From the NCBI GenBank assembly GCA_011033025.1, contig WFMF01000661.1:1-64000 (forward strand): DNA of 64,000 bases, given 5' to 3'. The stretch is from Beroe forskalii. Taxonomy: Eukaryota > Ctenophora > Nuda > Beroida > Beroidae. Below the pieces are notes generated by a model. That model had not been told where the DNA came from. It searched no databases and saw only the letters and a program-made list of their open reading frames with translations. The position numbers were made by a program, and so were the translations under genes. Within the stretch, counting starts at the first letter, position 1; the number at the start of each line of letters is the position of its first letter. Shown here one piece after another: positions 1-11,717 of this stretch.

Positions 1-538
1 AGTGGACATGATATTGATTATGGGCGGCAGTGTAGTGGCTGAACCTCAGGGCACTAAATATTGACCAATCAGTGCTCGAGTAGGCTGCTATCTGTGCGCT
101 GATTGGCCAATGTATCACGACGACTATGGAATCCTATGGGTAAGCTACTCCACTGCAGATTAAACCGGACTCAAGAGTTGGACATTCATCTTATAATAAT
201 TTATATAAATACTGATAGGATTGTATTTGAAAAAAGCTTTGCTATTTAAATTTGCTCTTCTTGATAATATGTTATTGCAAAACACATGGCTATACCAAGT
301 TGTGTCCATGATATTGATAATATGCTGTTATATCGCATGGCTTTACGTATCCGGACCTCTATTCTCTGTTTGTTTGCACTTGGGCTTGTTTCTGATTAGA
401 AGTGCGCGCAGAATGAGGTTCCCATTCTATAACTTAGGTTTATGTTAAGCTGTTCTGCTGATTGCAATTTGAAGATATGCGGTTTAAAATGACCTAATTT
501 AGGGTGTGCCCAATGTTTGATATTACTTAGAGGTACCG

Positions 539-655
539 TTTGAACTGCACTGCGCGTCTTTTGTGTGCGCGCGGCGTACAGACATGAATAATATGACCAT
601 GTCTGTACGCCGCGCAAACTTAAGAATAAGACGCGCAAACTGCGCTTCGAACTGC
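539..655. repeat. Foldback element, left arm
   Basis: This is an imperfect palindrome. GCGCGTCTT followed by CGCGCGGCGTACAGACATG on the left pairs with CATGTCTGTACGCCGCGC and AAGACGCGC on the right. The inverted copy in the right arm is at about 47950-48058. It looks like a small foldback transposon or a cruciform-forming repeat. No coding potential is seen. Confidence 0.7.
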
Positions 656-1059
656 CACCGCAATGGAAAGTGCCTTAATGCCATGAAGTTAAGCTGTGCG
701 TTCTGTATATTAATATTATGATAAGTTGTGCTTGTTTTATATTTTTTGATGAGAGTTGAGTTTTTACGCTTGAAAAATCGATTTCCCCAAGGTGAAAATC
801 GATTGTTGAGGTTTCTGGTTTAAAAATCGATTGTGATTTCTCAAAATAATGTATTGTTTGGTTAATTTATAGGATAAATTGAGGAGAAAACCTTTGTCTT
901 GGAGAGTGGATTATGAGGTTGTTTATCATAATCAATAGGGATGGTGTCAATATATTGCGATTTATAGTAATTATTATTTCAAAATCATAAGCTGTGGTTT
1001 TACTTTTCAATGTTAGATCTGTAACAAGGACTGTTCGAACTACAGTTTGCGTGCATATA

Positions 1060-1835
1060 GGGGGCCTATAGGGTGCATTTAAGGGGCATATATTAGGGTA
1101 TATGTAGGGGGCAAATGGGATTGGGATGTAAGCAGTCGAATGAAAGTCATTGTTTATGTTATTTATTGGTAGGGTGCATTTTACACATAGGGCGCGTGCC
1201 AATTGAGAGGTGGGCATAAAGGGCGCAAAAAACGGCACCTTATAGGACGAATTTAAGGTGCCCACTGATTTCATGAAGGGCAAAAAGGGTGCATGTTGCC
1301 GGGTGCATTCAGGGTACATTTAGGGTGCATATTTCAGGGTGCCCATAAACCGCATGCCGATTGAGTGGTGGGCATTCAGGTGCATTTTGATTTAGGCCTA
1401 GGGGACGCCAAAGATGCAAATAGGGTGCATTTAGGGGGGCACCAAAGATGCAAATAGGGTGCAAAAAAGGTGCATTTAGGGTGCATATTGATATAGGGTG
1501 CATTTACTTTTAGGGGGCATACAGGTTGCATAATGCATAAAGGGTGCACACTTATTTGTCGGGGTGCATTGGATTTGGGGGCGCATATAGGGTGTGTATA
1601 GGGTGCATGTTAAATGGGGCACATGTAGGTAGTCGGGTGAAAAGTCATTATTGGTAGGCATATAGGGTGCATTAACTTTACGGGTGCATATTGATATAGG
1701 GTGCAAAAAAGGGCGCCAAAGGTGCATAAGGGTTGCATTTACTTTAAGGGTGCATATACTTATAGGGTGCAAAAAAGGGCGCCAAAGGTGCCAAAGGTGA
1801 TTAAGGTTGCATTTAGAGTGTATTTAGGGTGCAAT
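1060..1835. repeat. Degenerate GGGTGCAT-type array, left arm
   Basis: This is a dense, irregular array of short units around GGGTGCAT (reverse ATGCACCC), with interspersed words such as GGGCGCCAAAGGTGC. Inverted counterparts lie at 38290-38835, 41645-41965 and 47085-47545. Open frames rich in H, P and C across it are by-products of the repeat, not genes. Confidence 0.8.
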
Positions 1836-2095
1836 TTTATACTCGTACCGAGTTGCTGGCCGATTCAATAATCAAATTCAAAATATGTATTATAAATGAA
1901 ATACATATTCAGATTCAAGAGGATTTTGCCCTAAAGATTTCTTGGAAAAGCGGCTACACTCGGCATCACTAAAAGACAAAACGCGATGTTGAGTATCCTG
2001 TTCATTGTCCGGGGGTTATCAATATTCAATGTTCCGCAGAAAAGCTACGCCCGCACAAAATTAGCTATTTCCTTTGACGATGATGTTGAGACTCG

Positions 2096-2210
2096 CAACC
2101 ACATACTGAAAAGTTTATCGGGGCCTATGATTTCGCAGAAAAATCATATATGGGGCCATGATTTTTCTGCGAAATCATAGCCCAAGATAAACTTTTCAGT
2201 ATGTGGTTGC
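2096..2210. repeat. Foldback at the ATACTGAAAAGTTTATC motif
   Basis: AACCACATACTGAAAAGTTT at the left end pairs with AAACTTTTCAGTATGTGGTT at the right end, and an inner stem contains TTTCGCAGAAAAATCAT. The right-arm copies near 37990 and 41350 contain only one side, so the left arm gained a second inverted half. Confidence 0.65.
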
Positions 2211-2216
2211 CATCCA

Positions 2217-2837
2217 TAGGCCCGGCCATCCATAAAGGACGTCCACAAAGAGGGGGGGTTGGGCAATGCGCGGACGTGGGGGGGGGGGGGGTGTTTGGCC
2301 AAATGCAGCGAACTTCCGCATTGAGGGATCGTTCACATTGACATATTACGTAATCAATTTTTGACCGATTTCAACCCCCCCCCTCCGCCTCGTAATCAAG
2401 TTTACAGTTGTTGTATTTGTAACAATAACATGTAACGTAATCATTTGGAAACCCCCTGATCCCTCCCCCTAGGTGATTACGTAATATGTCAATGTGAATG
2501 ATCCCTTATGAAAGTTTTGGTCGCTTTGACTAGTTTTTCACTAGAAAATAGTCGATTTTTTACAATTTTGACTTAGATTTGCGACATGGAGTAAAAATGA
2601 TAAAGTTGATTTTGTCACCATATTTGAGAAAACGGGCATAAAAGTGATGACAGAAAAGATTTTGAATGAAAATGCGGACGTCCGGAGGGGGGGGGGAGGA
2701 TATTTCAGGTTGCGGACGTTTGCGGACAATTGGGGGAGGGGCGTCCGCAAAATTTTGGCTATTTTAATTTAATAGCCCTCCCTCAGGGAGGGGTACAAAA
2801 TAGCCAAAATTTTGCGGACGTCCTTTATGGATGGCCC
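2217..2837. mobile_element. Non-autonomous element with GGCCATCCATAAAGGACGTCC ends
   Basis: A 21-bp inverted repeat of the form GGCCATCCATAAAGGACGT(CC) lies at both ends. The interior is G/C-homopolymer rich with repeated GCGGACGT words. Related copies are at about 37505-37955 and 40912-41340 in the right arm; there the second terminus lacks the last bases after CCTTTAT. No transposase frame is seen. It is probably a MITE. Confidence 0.6.
2322..2513. mobile_element. Nested MITE with about 34-bp terminal inverted repeats
   Basis: The ends begin GGGATCGTTCACATTGACAT and finish ATGTCAATGTGAATGATCCC, and both include TTACGTAAT. It is inserted inside the element at 2217-2837: right-arm copies of that element lack it and read straight through ATTTATGAAA. 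The flanks suggest a TA-like target site. The inner text (CTCGTAATCAAGTTTACAGT) recurs at about 15793. Confidence 0.7.
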
Positions 2838-3259
2838 CTATGTAATTTCAGAATAAAACAGTACAATTGAAAGTTGAAATTAAATTAGTTGCCATGAGTT
2901 ATGAATTCTACAACAAGACGTGTAACGTTCACACTCCATTTCCATTGACGTCCAGTGGGTCAATTGTGTCATTTTCTCTGACCTTTAGAAACATTTTAAT
3001 ATGGAAGTCTGAATACCAAGATGTCCATTCTCAGTGGAGCCAATGAACATAATATTACATGATACAACCATCACCAAATCATAAAATGTAGTAAGGTAAA
3101 AATATTTCCATAAGATTCATTCAGACTTTCAGTGACCCTTGTCCGGATGTCGATCAGATGTGAAACCTGACCAATTTAAGTTTTTTATTGACTAGTAATG
3201 CAAGTACAAGTCCCGCTAAGGCTAGCTAACTTACTAAGTTAACTAAAACATGGATAGTC

Positions 3260-4150
3260 ACCGCTCATTTACGCCCAGATGCACTCAATTTTCTTTTAAA
3301 ACCTCGAAAATGGCTGATTGCAAATGAGTGCAAAAGTTTCCGCTCATTTGCGCCCAGCATCGACCATTTGCGCTCAATTGCACTCAGTAACATAATTACG
3401 CCCAATTTGAGTTCATTTTGCGCTCAAACCACCAATGAGCGCAAAATTGACCTTGGAAAAATTATTTTGCGCTCAATAAAATTGATCTCATTTTCGCCCA
3501 TTTGCGCTCAATTTTCTCAAAACCTCGAAAATGGCTGGTTGCAAATGAATGCAAAATTTTGCGCTCATTTATAGCGCCCAGCATCGACCATTATTGCGCT
3601 CAATTACATTCATTTACGCACAATTTGAGTCCATTTTGCGCTTGCCAGACGTTGTCTGCGAGTCGGGCGCGCGCGCGAGGGGGCCAGACAACGCCTGGCA
3701 ATTTTGCGCTCAAACCGCCAATAAGCGCAAAATTGACAATGGAAAATTATTTTGCGCTCAATATACAATTGTGCTCATTTTCGCCTAGTTGCGCTCAATT
3801 TTCTTTTAAAACCTCGAAAATGGCTGGTTGCAAATGAGTGGAAAATTTTGCGCTGATTTGCGCCCAGCATCAACCATTATAGCATTTGAATTCATTTGCG
3901 CTCAATTCGAGTCCATTTTGCGCTCAAAGCGCCAATGAGCGCAAACTTGATCTTGGAAAAAATAATTTTGCGCTTAATAAAATTGCGCTCATTTTCGCCA
4001 AGTTGCGCTCAGAAACTCGAAATTGTGTTCATTTGCGCCCATTGCAATTTGTATAAGCTCTCCAAAACCGTTGGACAGTAGTCGTAGTCGTAGTAACCCC
4101 TTTCTGATTTGGTGTCGTCAGTCTGCTCTTTTGCGCTCAGTTCTGCCGAA
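3260..4150. repeat. GCGCTCAATT-type degenerate array, left arm
   Basis: This array is built from words such as TTTGCGCTCA, TTGCGCCCAGCATCGACC and CCTCGAAAATGGCTG, arranged as a higher-order unit of about 260-300 bp. The inverted counterpart is at about 36060-37050. A GC-rich hairpin at about 3640-3700 interrupts the left copy and is absent on the right. Confidence 0.75.
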
Positions 4151-4815
4151 CGCAAATTTGCGCCTTGCCTAAAGTAAAGTACCCATTTGCCTATGGTAGC
4201 TTAAGGCACTTAATTTTGTGTGCCCTATGAATACCTCATACCGGTCATTGTCAATCAAATATAGCACAAAAACAGAGCATTGCTCACGCCATGTCAGCGA
4301 ATTCCCGGAGTCGGAGCTCTCCCGATGTCTTTTACTACGAAACTGGCGATTCTCCGCATCACTTTACGGATATTTTAGATTCTGGGAATGCCACACGAAC
4401 TTGTGTCCGTGTAGACACCAATATTATATAGGTGAAGATTTAATAGGGGATCTATTATAGTTTTGACAGCTCCAGTAGTGATACCCAATGGGGTGATTTG
4501 ATCCCGGGTAGCGCTCTGCAGGCTTCGGTTCAGTTCTTGTCACTATCGGTTTGGAGAGCGCTTTTGGGGACATACTTTTTCGTTGTTCCCTCAATTAATT
4601 TCCCTCTTATGGTTCTCATAAGATTATCAATTTATTAGCATATGCAGTTGGCTAATACGGGCAATACTGGTAGGCACGCATAGTGCGGGTATACCTATTT
4701 ACTACACCTTGTCGGCCATTGTCATAGCTCAATGAGAATAGCCACGTTTTTCTTTTCATCGGTTCGTTGAGACTTGTACTTGTAGACTGGAAGGAGTTCA
4801 ATAAATTTCATGCCC

Positions 4816-6448
4816 AATCAGGGGGCTGGCAAGCCCCCCGCGGCGGTTTGCGAGCCCGAGGGCCCGAAGGGCCCGAGGGCGAGCATTGGACGGCGAACCT
4901 AACAGTGCGAGGGCCGAAGGCCCGAGCTGCAACCAGAGGACCCGAAGGGTCCGAGGGCGAGCATTGACGGCGATTCTAACGAGAGAAATCTCATGTATTT
5001 CACATTTCACGAAGAAATTTGGGGCAATTTCCCGTTATTGGATTTCCACCAAAATCGATACGTCGCATGTTTGAGGGTCAAAGGTGCAACTGTCAAAATT
5101 TCAGATCGATTGGATAAAAGATGCCCAAGTTATGACAACTTATTCGCACTGAAATCGCACACGCGATGCGCACGCATCGCTGCGCTTGCCAGCCCCCAAC
5201 TATATGTTTTCATGGATTCGCCGAATTTCAAAAATTTTTACGGTACGTTCCCGACGATCAAATCAATTGAAAATTGAGTTTCCGCGCCTTCGCTTGTCAG
5301 GCGTTGCCTGACCCCCTCGCGCGCGCGAAGCGCGCGCGCCACGACTCGCAGAGTCGTGAATAAATAAATTTAAATAAATTTAAAATTTTAAATAATGGGT
5401 CTGACGACGTCAGACAAGCCTTCGCTGTGCGCGCGCACGGAGTTTAAAATTTGAGATCAATTCGTTCAGAAATGGCTGAGTTATAACTACTTGAAATCGC
5501 CAAAATTGAGGGTGTTCTTGTTAAAAAGGGTTACGACGCTGATACATATACGAGAGATGACGCTTTTAGTGCAAGAAGTATACCCTATTTAAACGGCCAT
5601 ATCTTGGGAACGGTAAAAGATACAGAGCTCATCGACCCAGCGTTGGAAAGTAGAAGGATAGAACTTGCGAAAAATGCCCTTAAAAAACTATTTTACGTCA
5701 CGATAATGACGTCATAATGACGTCACAAAACTAAGAATTTCAAATGTCGATTTTCCCAAAAATAGGCGTTTTTCAACGCAATTTTTCGGTATGAAGCTTT
5801 CGAGATAGGAAAAAATGCTTCTCCTAGCGTGGAAAGGAAATTTAATGTACTTTTTAAAAATGTGGTTGAAAAGTTCTAAGCTCCCCAGCATCTTTGAGAT
5901 ATATGCGATTGTTTGAAGCACTTTGACACAAAAAAAATCCCAAAAAATGGCAAAACTTGTGAAGCTAGTGGAGAGAGAACGGGACAACCCCAGAACTTCA
6001 TCTTTGGATATGTTGTCGGTCATAGTCCAAATTGTGTTAATGAATGGGTCTCAGATAGCTTATCTAATTTTATGACGTAATTGTGACGTCATCAGTAATA
6101 CTAGGTAACGCGAATTTTTACGCGCGATTTGACGCCAAATTTCAATATCTGGGCACAGAAAAGGGTGATATTTTTTCCCAAAACCAAAAGGATTTGGTTG
6201 TGATGGTCCGCGGCGGTTTTAAGGCGTTCTTTACTGTAAACCCATGATATGAGAAAGAACGCGACGGTTAAAACTGCCGCAACGGCACTTTCTTGATTCA
6301 TTAAAGTTACGTGAATGCTGTATATTGTGACGTTGCAGCAGTTTTAACCGTCGCGTTCTTTCTCATATCATGGGTTTTACAGTAAAGAACGCCTTAAAAC
6401 CGCCGCGGACCATCACAACCAAATCCTTTTTGGTTTTGGGAAAAAATA
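4816..6448. mobile_element. 1.6 kb insertion specific to the left arm
   Basis: The right arm reads straight through this site at about 35395 (CCCAAT next to ATAGTT), so about 1.63 kb was gained here or lost there. The insert holds duplicated GC-rich words (GGCCCGAAGGGCCCGAGGGC and similar, 4850-4970), a hairpin of CGCG words near 5310-5370, the phrase GGGTCTGACGACGTCAGA that recurs at 63449, and a terminal foldback. I see no transposase or reverse transcriptase frame. Confidence 0.65.
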
Positions 6449-6450
6449 TA
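6164..6450. repeat. Foldback with arms of about 115 bp
   Basis: ATATTTTTTCCCAAAACC at 6170 pairs with GGTTTTGGGAAAAAATAT at 6432. The stem continues through TGGTCCGCGGCGGTTTTAAG and GAAAGAACGCGACGGTTAAA with their complements. The loop is about 50 bp. It lies at the right end of the left-arm insertion and may be the insertion's terminus or a separate MITE. Confidence 0.75.
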
Positions 6451-7529
6451 GTTATAGCTTTATACTTATAGACTTCCATTCGATCATCTAAATGGATCCA
6501 GTTCTACATCAACAAAATTCAATCGAAATTATTATGGATTTTATTCAATAAGTTTTGTGACGGGTCAGTTCGATTCAGAAACTACAAAAAAGGCATTCTG
6601 GCAACTTTCAAACTATCCGTTGAAATCGTTAGATCTATAATTGATCACATGTCCATAACAGCATGTCCATAAAACATGTCCATAAAACTTGTCCAATGGT
6701 CTTATTGTGCTCATTGACTCGATGGCTGAACCTCTTTTTGGGAAAGTTCACGTATCATCAAGAGGTCGAGGGAAGGGTTTTCTAAAAACAGCGAGATTAT
6801 GCTACATGATTTTGTAACCAATACAGCCACTTTAAAAATGATTATGAAGGGTAATTGGGGCTGGGGGTTGAAATCGACCAAGAATATAGTGTATTCATTA
6901 AAAGATAATTAAGTCCCCCCCCCCACCTGACTCAATGGCCCCTCTCAAGGGAGCAGGGCCATGATGTGGACTGTTGCTCTGGTGATGGTACTCCTGGGTC
7001 AAGTGGCTGAGTCTCAAGATGCAACCTGCGCCGAAAATGTGGCAAAATACCTCAGGGAATGCAATGTCATTGGTGAGTTATGATACAATACAACTAAATC
7101 AACATTCCTGATAGCATTCAACTCCAAGCTTGATAGACAGTTATTTATGAAAATCGTCAATAAAGATAACATTTTCTTACATCTTCATAGATCAAATCAT
7201 TTCTACATGCTTACATGTTTTCTCCAGGGTATACCCACAAGCAGTGCACTATCGATGCGGCACCGGTTGCAGCAACGGACGACACTCCGAAAAAGAGGAA
7301 ATGTGCCAACATGCTGAAGCAAATCAAGAAGAAATCCGACCCGCTGTGCGAGGAGTACAGAACTATGTGCAACAGTGAGTCAATAATGATAGACTAGAAT
7401 CTTAGAATGAGTCACTGATCCCATCCTAGCAGACCAACTCCAAGACCTAAGCACTAGCAACTAGCAGTCGAGTTCATAACTTAAACTAATTGGTCATTTA
7501 GACTGCTAGAGTCTTAGACTTAGAGTGCT

Positions 7530-7665
7530 ATGGTCTTTGAGGGGCCCACCCTTTACCCCCGCTGGGGCTGCGACCCTGATGCCACCGGCCTCAAGGTCGC
7601 TCTGCCCTTCGGGCAGTCCCCCTTCCCACTATCTCCCCTCTTAGACTCTTAGAACCCCTTCACTT
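7530..7665. repeat. GC-rich intronic repeat in intron 2 of the left TSP1 copy
   Basis: This block contains GGGGCTGCGACCCTGATGCC and a small hairpin, CTGCCCTTCGGGCAG. It is present in inverted form at about 34205-34310 in the right arm, with small differences. It is ordinary intronic repeat and appears to have no coding role. Confidence 0.5.
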
Positions 7666-8037
7666 TTAAACTCAATTTCATAGTACATTACGTAATGCGC
7701 CTGCCTATGTCCAATTCACTCGGCTTATTCTTAAACTCGCCGACTTTAAGTTTAACACTAATTGTTTGCAGTGGTTGATGCTGTGTACTCGGAGTGGTCT
7801 GATTGGACGCCCTGCAAGTGTGGGATTAAGAAGAAGCAAAGGAAGTACCGAGGGAGGGAGTGCGAACCTCCACAAAACGGAGGACTGGAGTGCAAGAAAC
7901 TCAACGAGAAGACACTTTGCGAATTCGAGGAATGCCCAGGTTTGAGCTATAGTACAACTCGCAGCTATTGTTTCAAGTGCTGGTTTATAAGTTTATACAA
8001 AATTTGTTTCTCAACATAAATCCAGTCAGATATATTT

Positions 8038-8345
8038 AGTTCGGTTATACCTAGTGCAGGATGAGTCACTTCCAAGTTCCACCCCTCTCCATACTTCACT
8101 CTAAGCTGACGACGATATAATCACAAGATTTTCAAAAGCTTATGATTACAATATTCTCTCGTATCAGAGATATATCGTTTATACTTCGCGTATCAGTAAT
8201 CCGCCGGCCATGTGACGTCACCAAGCACTGCCACGCACTACAGAAGATGACGTAACCGGCGGATTTCAATACGCTAGTATAAACTCTTGAGTACTTGTGA
8301 CTTATAGTTCGGTTTAACCTACTGCAGGATGAGTCACTTCCACCT
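8038..8345. repeat. Tandem duplication plus foldback in intron 3, left copy only
   Basis: TAGTTCGGTTATACCTAGTG at 8038 and TAGTTCGGTTTAACCTACTG at 8305 are two copies of intron sequence that the right arm has once (about 33740-33785). Between them is a hairpin with AATCCGCCGGCCATGTGACG pairing with TGACGTAACCGGCGGATT (about 8200-8265). The left intron is 520 bp against 141 bp on the right. Confidence 0.65.
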
Positions 8346-8622
8346 CTCCCCATACTTCACTCTCAGTTGACGACGATTATAATCAGTAATCACAAGACTT
8401 TTGAAAGCTTCTGATTGCAATTCTCTCGTATCAGTCAATCTCTTGAGTACTTGTTTCAGATGCGCCTGTGAACGGAGGCTGGGGTGTGTGGGGGGAGTGG
8501 GGTGAATGTAGCAATGAGTGTGGGGGCGGAGTGCAGACCCAGACCCGAACCTGCGATAACCCTGCACCTGCTAACGGAGGAGCAGAATGTGAGGGTGCTG
8601 GAGAGCAGACCCAGGAATGCAA

Positions 8623-8692
8623 CACCGACCCCTGCCCGGAAGGTATGACCCCTGCCCGGAAGGTATGACCCCTGCCCGGAAGGTATGACACT
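8623..8692 (+). repeat. 20-bp tandem repeat copying the exon 4 donor
   Basis: The unit GTATGACCCCTGCCCGGAAG is repeated from the exon 4 end. Sequence CCGGAAG|GTATGA occurs at 8642, 8662 and 8682, so three potential donors lie in a row. The right-arm allele has a single donor (33554/33555). The frame stays open through the extra copies, so donor choice would add or remove a few residues. Confidence 0.8.
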
Positions 8693-9172
8693 CAGTTTAT
8701 TATTATAACAAGAGTGCAACACCGACCCCTGCCCGGTTTTACAAAGGAATCATGGCAGAGTTTATTTAGTTATTTGACTTTTCTAATTGGATGCAATTAA
8801 TAACATCTACATAATCTGACGGGTCGTCTTATGGAGGACCCTCGACCTCTGACGTACCATTAAAATGAAATTGACTGTTTACGGAACCCTGGCATTGGGG
8901 CAAAAACATTTTCTTAAAAAATAGTGGGAATTATTACTGATTCACCAACGAACAATTATAAACTTGAGGCAGAATCTCAGCTATTGGCAAATTCTATAAA
9001 GTTCTGTAACCTCAAAATGTGAACTGTACAAGCAACCTTGCACCACTCCTCCGCAATAGAAATACCTTATTGTAAATATAATTTTTGTATAACTTCCTTT
9101 AGAGTCCCTTAAAAGTGCCCTTACAATCAAATCAATCACTTCCCTCAGAAGAGACAGCCGATGAGTACACGG

Positions 9173-9544
9173 GTGAAGCCTAGCATATGTTTGTGTCTCA
9201 TTGAATTTCTAATTTTCAGCCCCTTTCTCATTTATTGATACTTGACTGCCATATTTTGCTGGAGCTCGCTTCTGAATTCATAACATTCAAATTATTTTGC
9301 CTGAAGTTTTAATTACAATTGAAGTTTTTAGTTGCAATACTTTAGATTTGATTCCGTAGTACGATATCCAACATAACTCTATTAAAGTATTAACATAATA
9401 TTGTGTTCAGGATGATTCCAGTATGAACTGAGTATCTAACCGGAATGATCCTGTTGCTGCTGGATCTGAAGATCAAGATTTACCACAAAATAAATTGCCC
9501 TACTGATGAAAGAAAGATTGTGACTTGTAAGCTGTTTGGTTTCC
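9173..9544. other. Unassigned sequence after the arm boundary
   Basis: This AT-rich stretch follows the break in exon 5. I see no exon, repeat family or inverted match to the right arm in it. Confidence 0.5.
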
Positions 9545-10070
9545 TGGGAAAAAATATCATGTGAAAATGACTTCCAAAAATTCCACACTTAAGGGTGGGC
9601 GGTCAATAATGACTTATGTGATGGTCAGAGACCAAAAGTAACACTTGCAATCGATTCAGCGTCCCAAAAAACATGGGTTTAGACACCTAACATGCCACAG
9701 TTTGATTTGGAAATATATCATGTGAAAATGACTCAAAAAATTCCCATGCTAAAGGGTGGGCGTGGTCAATAATGACTTATGTGATGGTCAGAGACTAAAA
9801 AGTAACACTTGCAATCGATTCAGTCCCAAAAAAACATGGGTTTAGACACCTAACATGCCACAGGGATTTGGAAAAATCAGGAAAGGACTAAAATTCCCCC
9901 CCCAAAAGGGGGGGGTTGGTCACGGACTTATGTGAGGTTTTGGAGACTAAAAAAAACCCCCTTGGGGAATCGATTCATTTGTCCCAAAAAAAAGGTTTAG
10001 ACCCCCAATCGTTTATATATTTTAAAAAATTTATTTTTTTTGGACTAAATTTTCCCACGGTCGGAAAAGG
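9545..10070. repeat. 163-bp tandem repeat, third copy badly degraded
   Basis: ATCATGTGAAAATGACT starts copies near 9557 and 9717, and a third copy starts near 9870. Copies share AAGGGTGGGC, CAATAATGACTTATGTGATG and ATGGGTTTAGACACC. In copy 3 the same phrases appear with stretched homopolymers (runs of C, G and A), as in uncorrected long-read sequence. Up to about 10380 the text remains homopolymer-rich and I see no gene in it. Confidence 0.7.
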
Positions 10071-10540
10071 GGGGCGTTAAATTTTTGTTTTTCCCAAGGT
10101 ATTTTTCAATACCCCTGGGCTTATGTTTTCCCTAACATGATAAGAAGCACAAATAACATAAGGGGATTTTCCCTTTAAATTTTTTTTAAGGGTAATGCAT
10201 AACTGCCCCAACAAAAGCAGAAAAGAATGTTTGGGAAATTGGAAAGATTTTTTGAAATCTGTTTTTTCCCAGATTTGAAAAGAAAAAGATTTGAAAGATA
10301 GGTTTGGCTCTGCTGGGGGGGAACGTCCGCTCAGAACTTTTAAATTTTTAGTAAAAAAATTTCTCAGTAAAAGATTCATTATTCAATAAGTCAATAGATT
10401 CTTATCAGGTACCGATATTCTGAGTTTCTTGAAGTTTGAGTTTGCTTTGAAACCGGGCCCGTATCTGTAGACGGGAACCTCGGCACTGCCTGCCCCCTGC
10501 CAATTCGTGTTGCTGTCATTTGACTGGAACACTTCGTCAC

Positions 10541-10725
10541 CTGCCCGAGACAAGGTTACAACTTTACAAGTTACACTGTTATCGGGTTTTAAGGGTACAC
10601 GATAATAAGGTTACAAGGTAACCAAGTTTCAAGTTATAGGGTTCCAACGTTACAGCTTTACAGGTTACACAGTTATAAGGACACGAGGTTACAAGGTTAC
10701 AGGTTATAAAATAATATAAGGTTAC
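10541..10725 (-). repeat. Intron made of degenerate TGTAACCTTG repeats
   Basis: On the minus strand this intron begins GTAACCTT at its donor. Variants of TGTAACCTTG or GTAACCTGT then recur about every 10 bases across all 185 bp. The repeat unit therefore contains the donor sequence itself. Confidence 0.6.
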
Positions 10726-11503
10726 CTGCTATATCCCTGAGGAGTGGCAGGGCGTTTCTGAAGCTGATGGGCATGGTGATGATACCAGGCAGCAGACTTT
10801 TGTACTCCTCCTCCGACGCGTGATACGCGTACTTTGGAACACACAATATAACTCCACTTACTACACTAAATAGGTGGGCATTGCTATTGCGACGAATGTG
10901 ATTATACAGCTAGGATTTAGATTACTGAATATCTTACTTATCTACTAAATAGCGTGTTCTGCAACACAAGATAGCATACTGAAAAGCGTGACTATGATAA
11001 AGTATGAAGGTACTTTGAGCTAGGGTAGAGATAGGTGGAAGGGTCCCCATCAGCATCCTTGAGGGCTCCCCTCTGTATTCCCGTGTCCGGTAGCCCCGGT
11101 CCGTCTGGCATCGGTGTGACCCCCTTTGGGGAGTAGTCCGCGGCGTCCATGTAGATGATTAGTCCTGCCAAACCGAACTGCTTTGCAAATTTAGCCTGAG
11201 GAGATCGATTGTTGGTGTTCATTGAGTCAATATTGAAGGTACTAGCTTTCGGTTAATTAGATTTGAAAGCTCAATGGGTCAATAGATGGTCAAGTGTTTT
11301 ATGAAGCCTGAGAGATAATATTCTTTTAGAAATAAAACATCAATCATGGTACTCATTAAAATAGGTGCCATATCACTGACCTTATCCCCACGGTACAGTT
11401 TACCGTATCTCGCGATTCCGATCTTTTTTGTCAGATCTACACCCATTCCCTCCAGCTTTTCAAAGTCCATCTTACGAGCATAGTTCACATAGACTGGTTC
11501 ACC

Positions 11504-11717
11504 CTGGAAAAGTTTACCGTGACAATCTCAGATTTCCAATAACATTTGCAATAACTTTACGTTGCCATGACAACAACCCAAGGTTGTAATCCCACGGTTT
11601 TCATGACTACAAGCAAAGAATTTCAAGACAGCAACCAAAGGTAACCATGGCAACGACCCTAGTTCACCATGATAACAACCCTATGTTACCATGACAACCC
11701 TTCCCCAATAACCCTAC
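11504..11717 (-). repeat. Intron with degenerate 20-bp repeats starting at the donor
   Basis: On the minus strand the donor GTAGGGTTATT is followed by ATAGGGTTGTTATCATGG, CTAGGGTCGTTGCCATGG and further variants of about 19-22 bp. The first unit is the donor, so this is another array seeded at a 5' splice site, although strongly diverged. Confidence 0.5.

Larger units (their letters stand above)
1..9172 (+). repeat. Left arm of a large inverted duplication
   Basis: This segment is the reverse complement of about 33053-48680. Seen directly: the first 20 bases recur inverted at about 48661-48680, the region around 6480 recurs inverted at 35350, and exons 1-4 of the TSP1 gene recur inverted at 33555-34878. 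Homology ends inside exon 5 at 9172. Exon identity is high, with single-residue differences such as A/E in exon 2 and F/Y in exon 3, while introns differ by insertions. The arm starts at the window edge and may extend further left. It could be a true inverted duplication or two haplotypes joined head to head. Confidence 0.9.
6961..9172 (+). pseudogene. 5' fragment of the secreted TSP1 gene (left-arm copy)
   Basis: Exons at 6961-7072, 7228-7374, 7772-7939 and 8460-8642, plus a truncated exon 5 at 9149-9172, match the first five exons of the minus-strand gene at 34878-25094. All introns are phase 1 with GT-AG ends. The product starts with a signal peptide ([19 protein letters not shown]), then a short cysteine segment and two TSP1 repeats with W-x-x-W and CxxxCGGG-type motifs. 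After ACGG at 9172 homology stops and no downstream exon follows, so the gene is broken by the duplication boundary. The exon 4 donor is present three times in a 20-bp tandem repeat. If transcribed it could give a short two-TSP1 protein. Otherwise it is a truncated paralog or a misplaced allele. Confidence 0.8.

Noticed and set aside
867..1772. Open frames rich in H, P, C and N in the left arm
   Set aside because: They are translations of the GGGTGCAT array; the right arm shows the same with indels that break frame.
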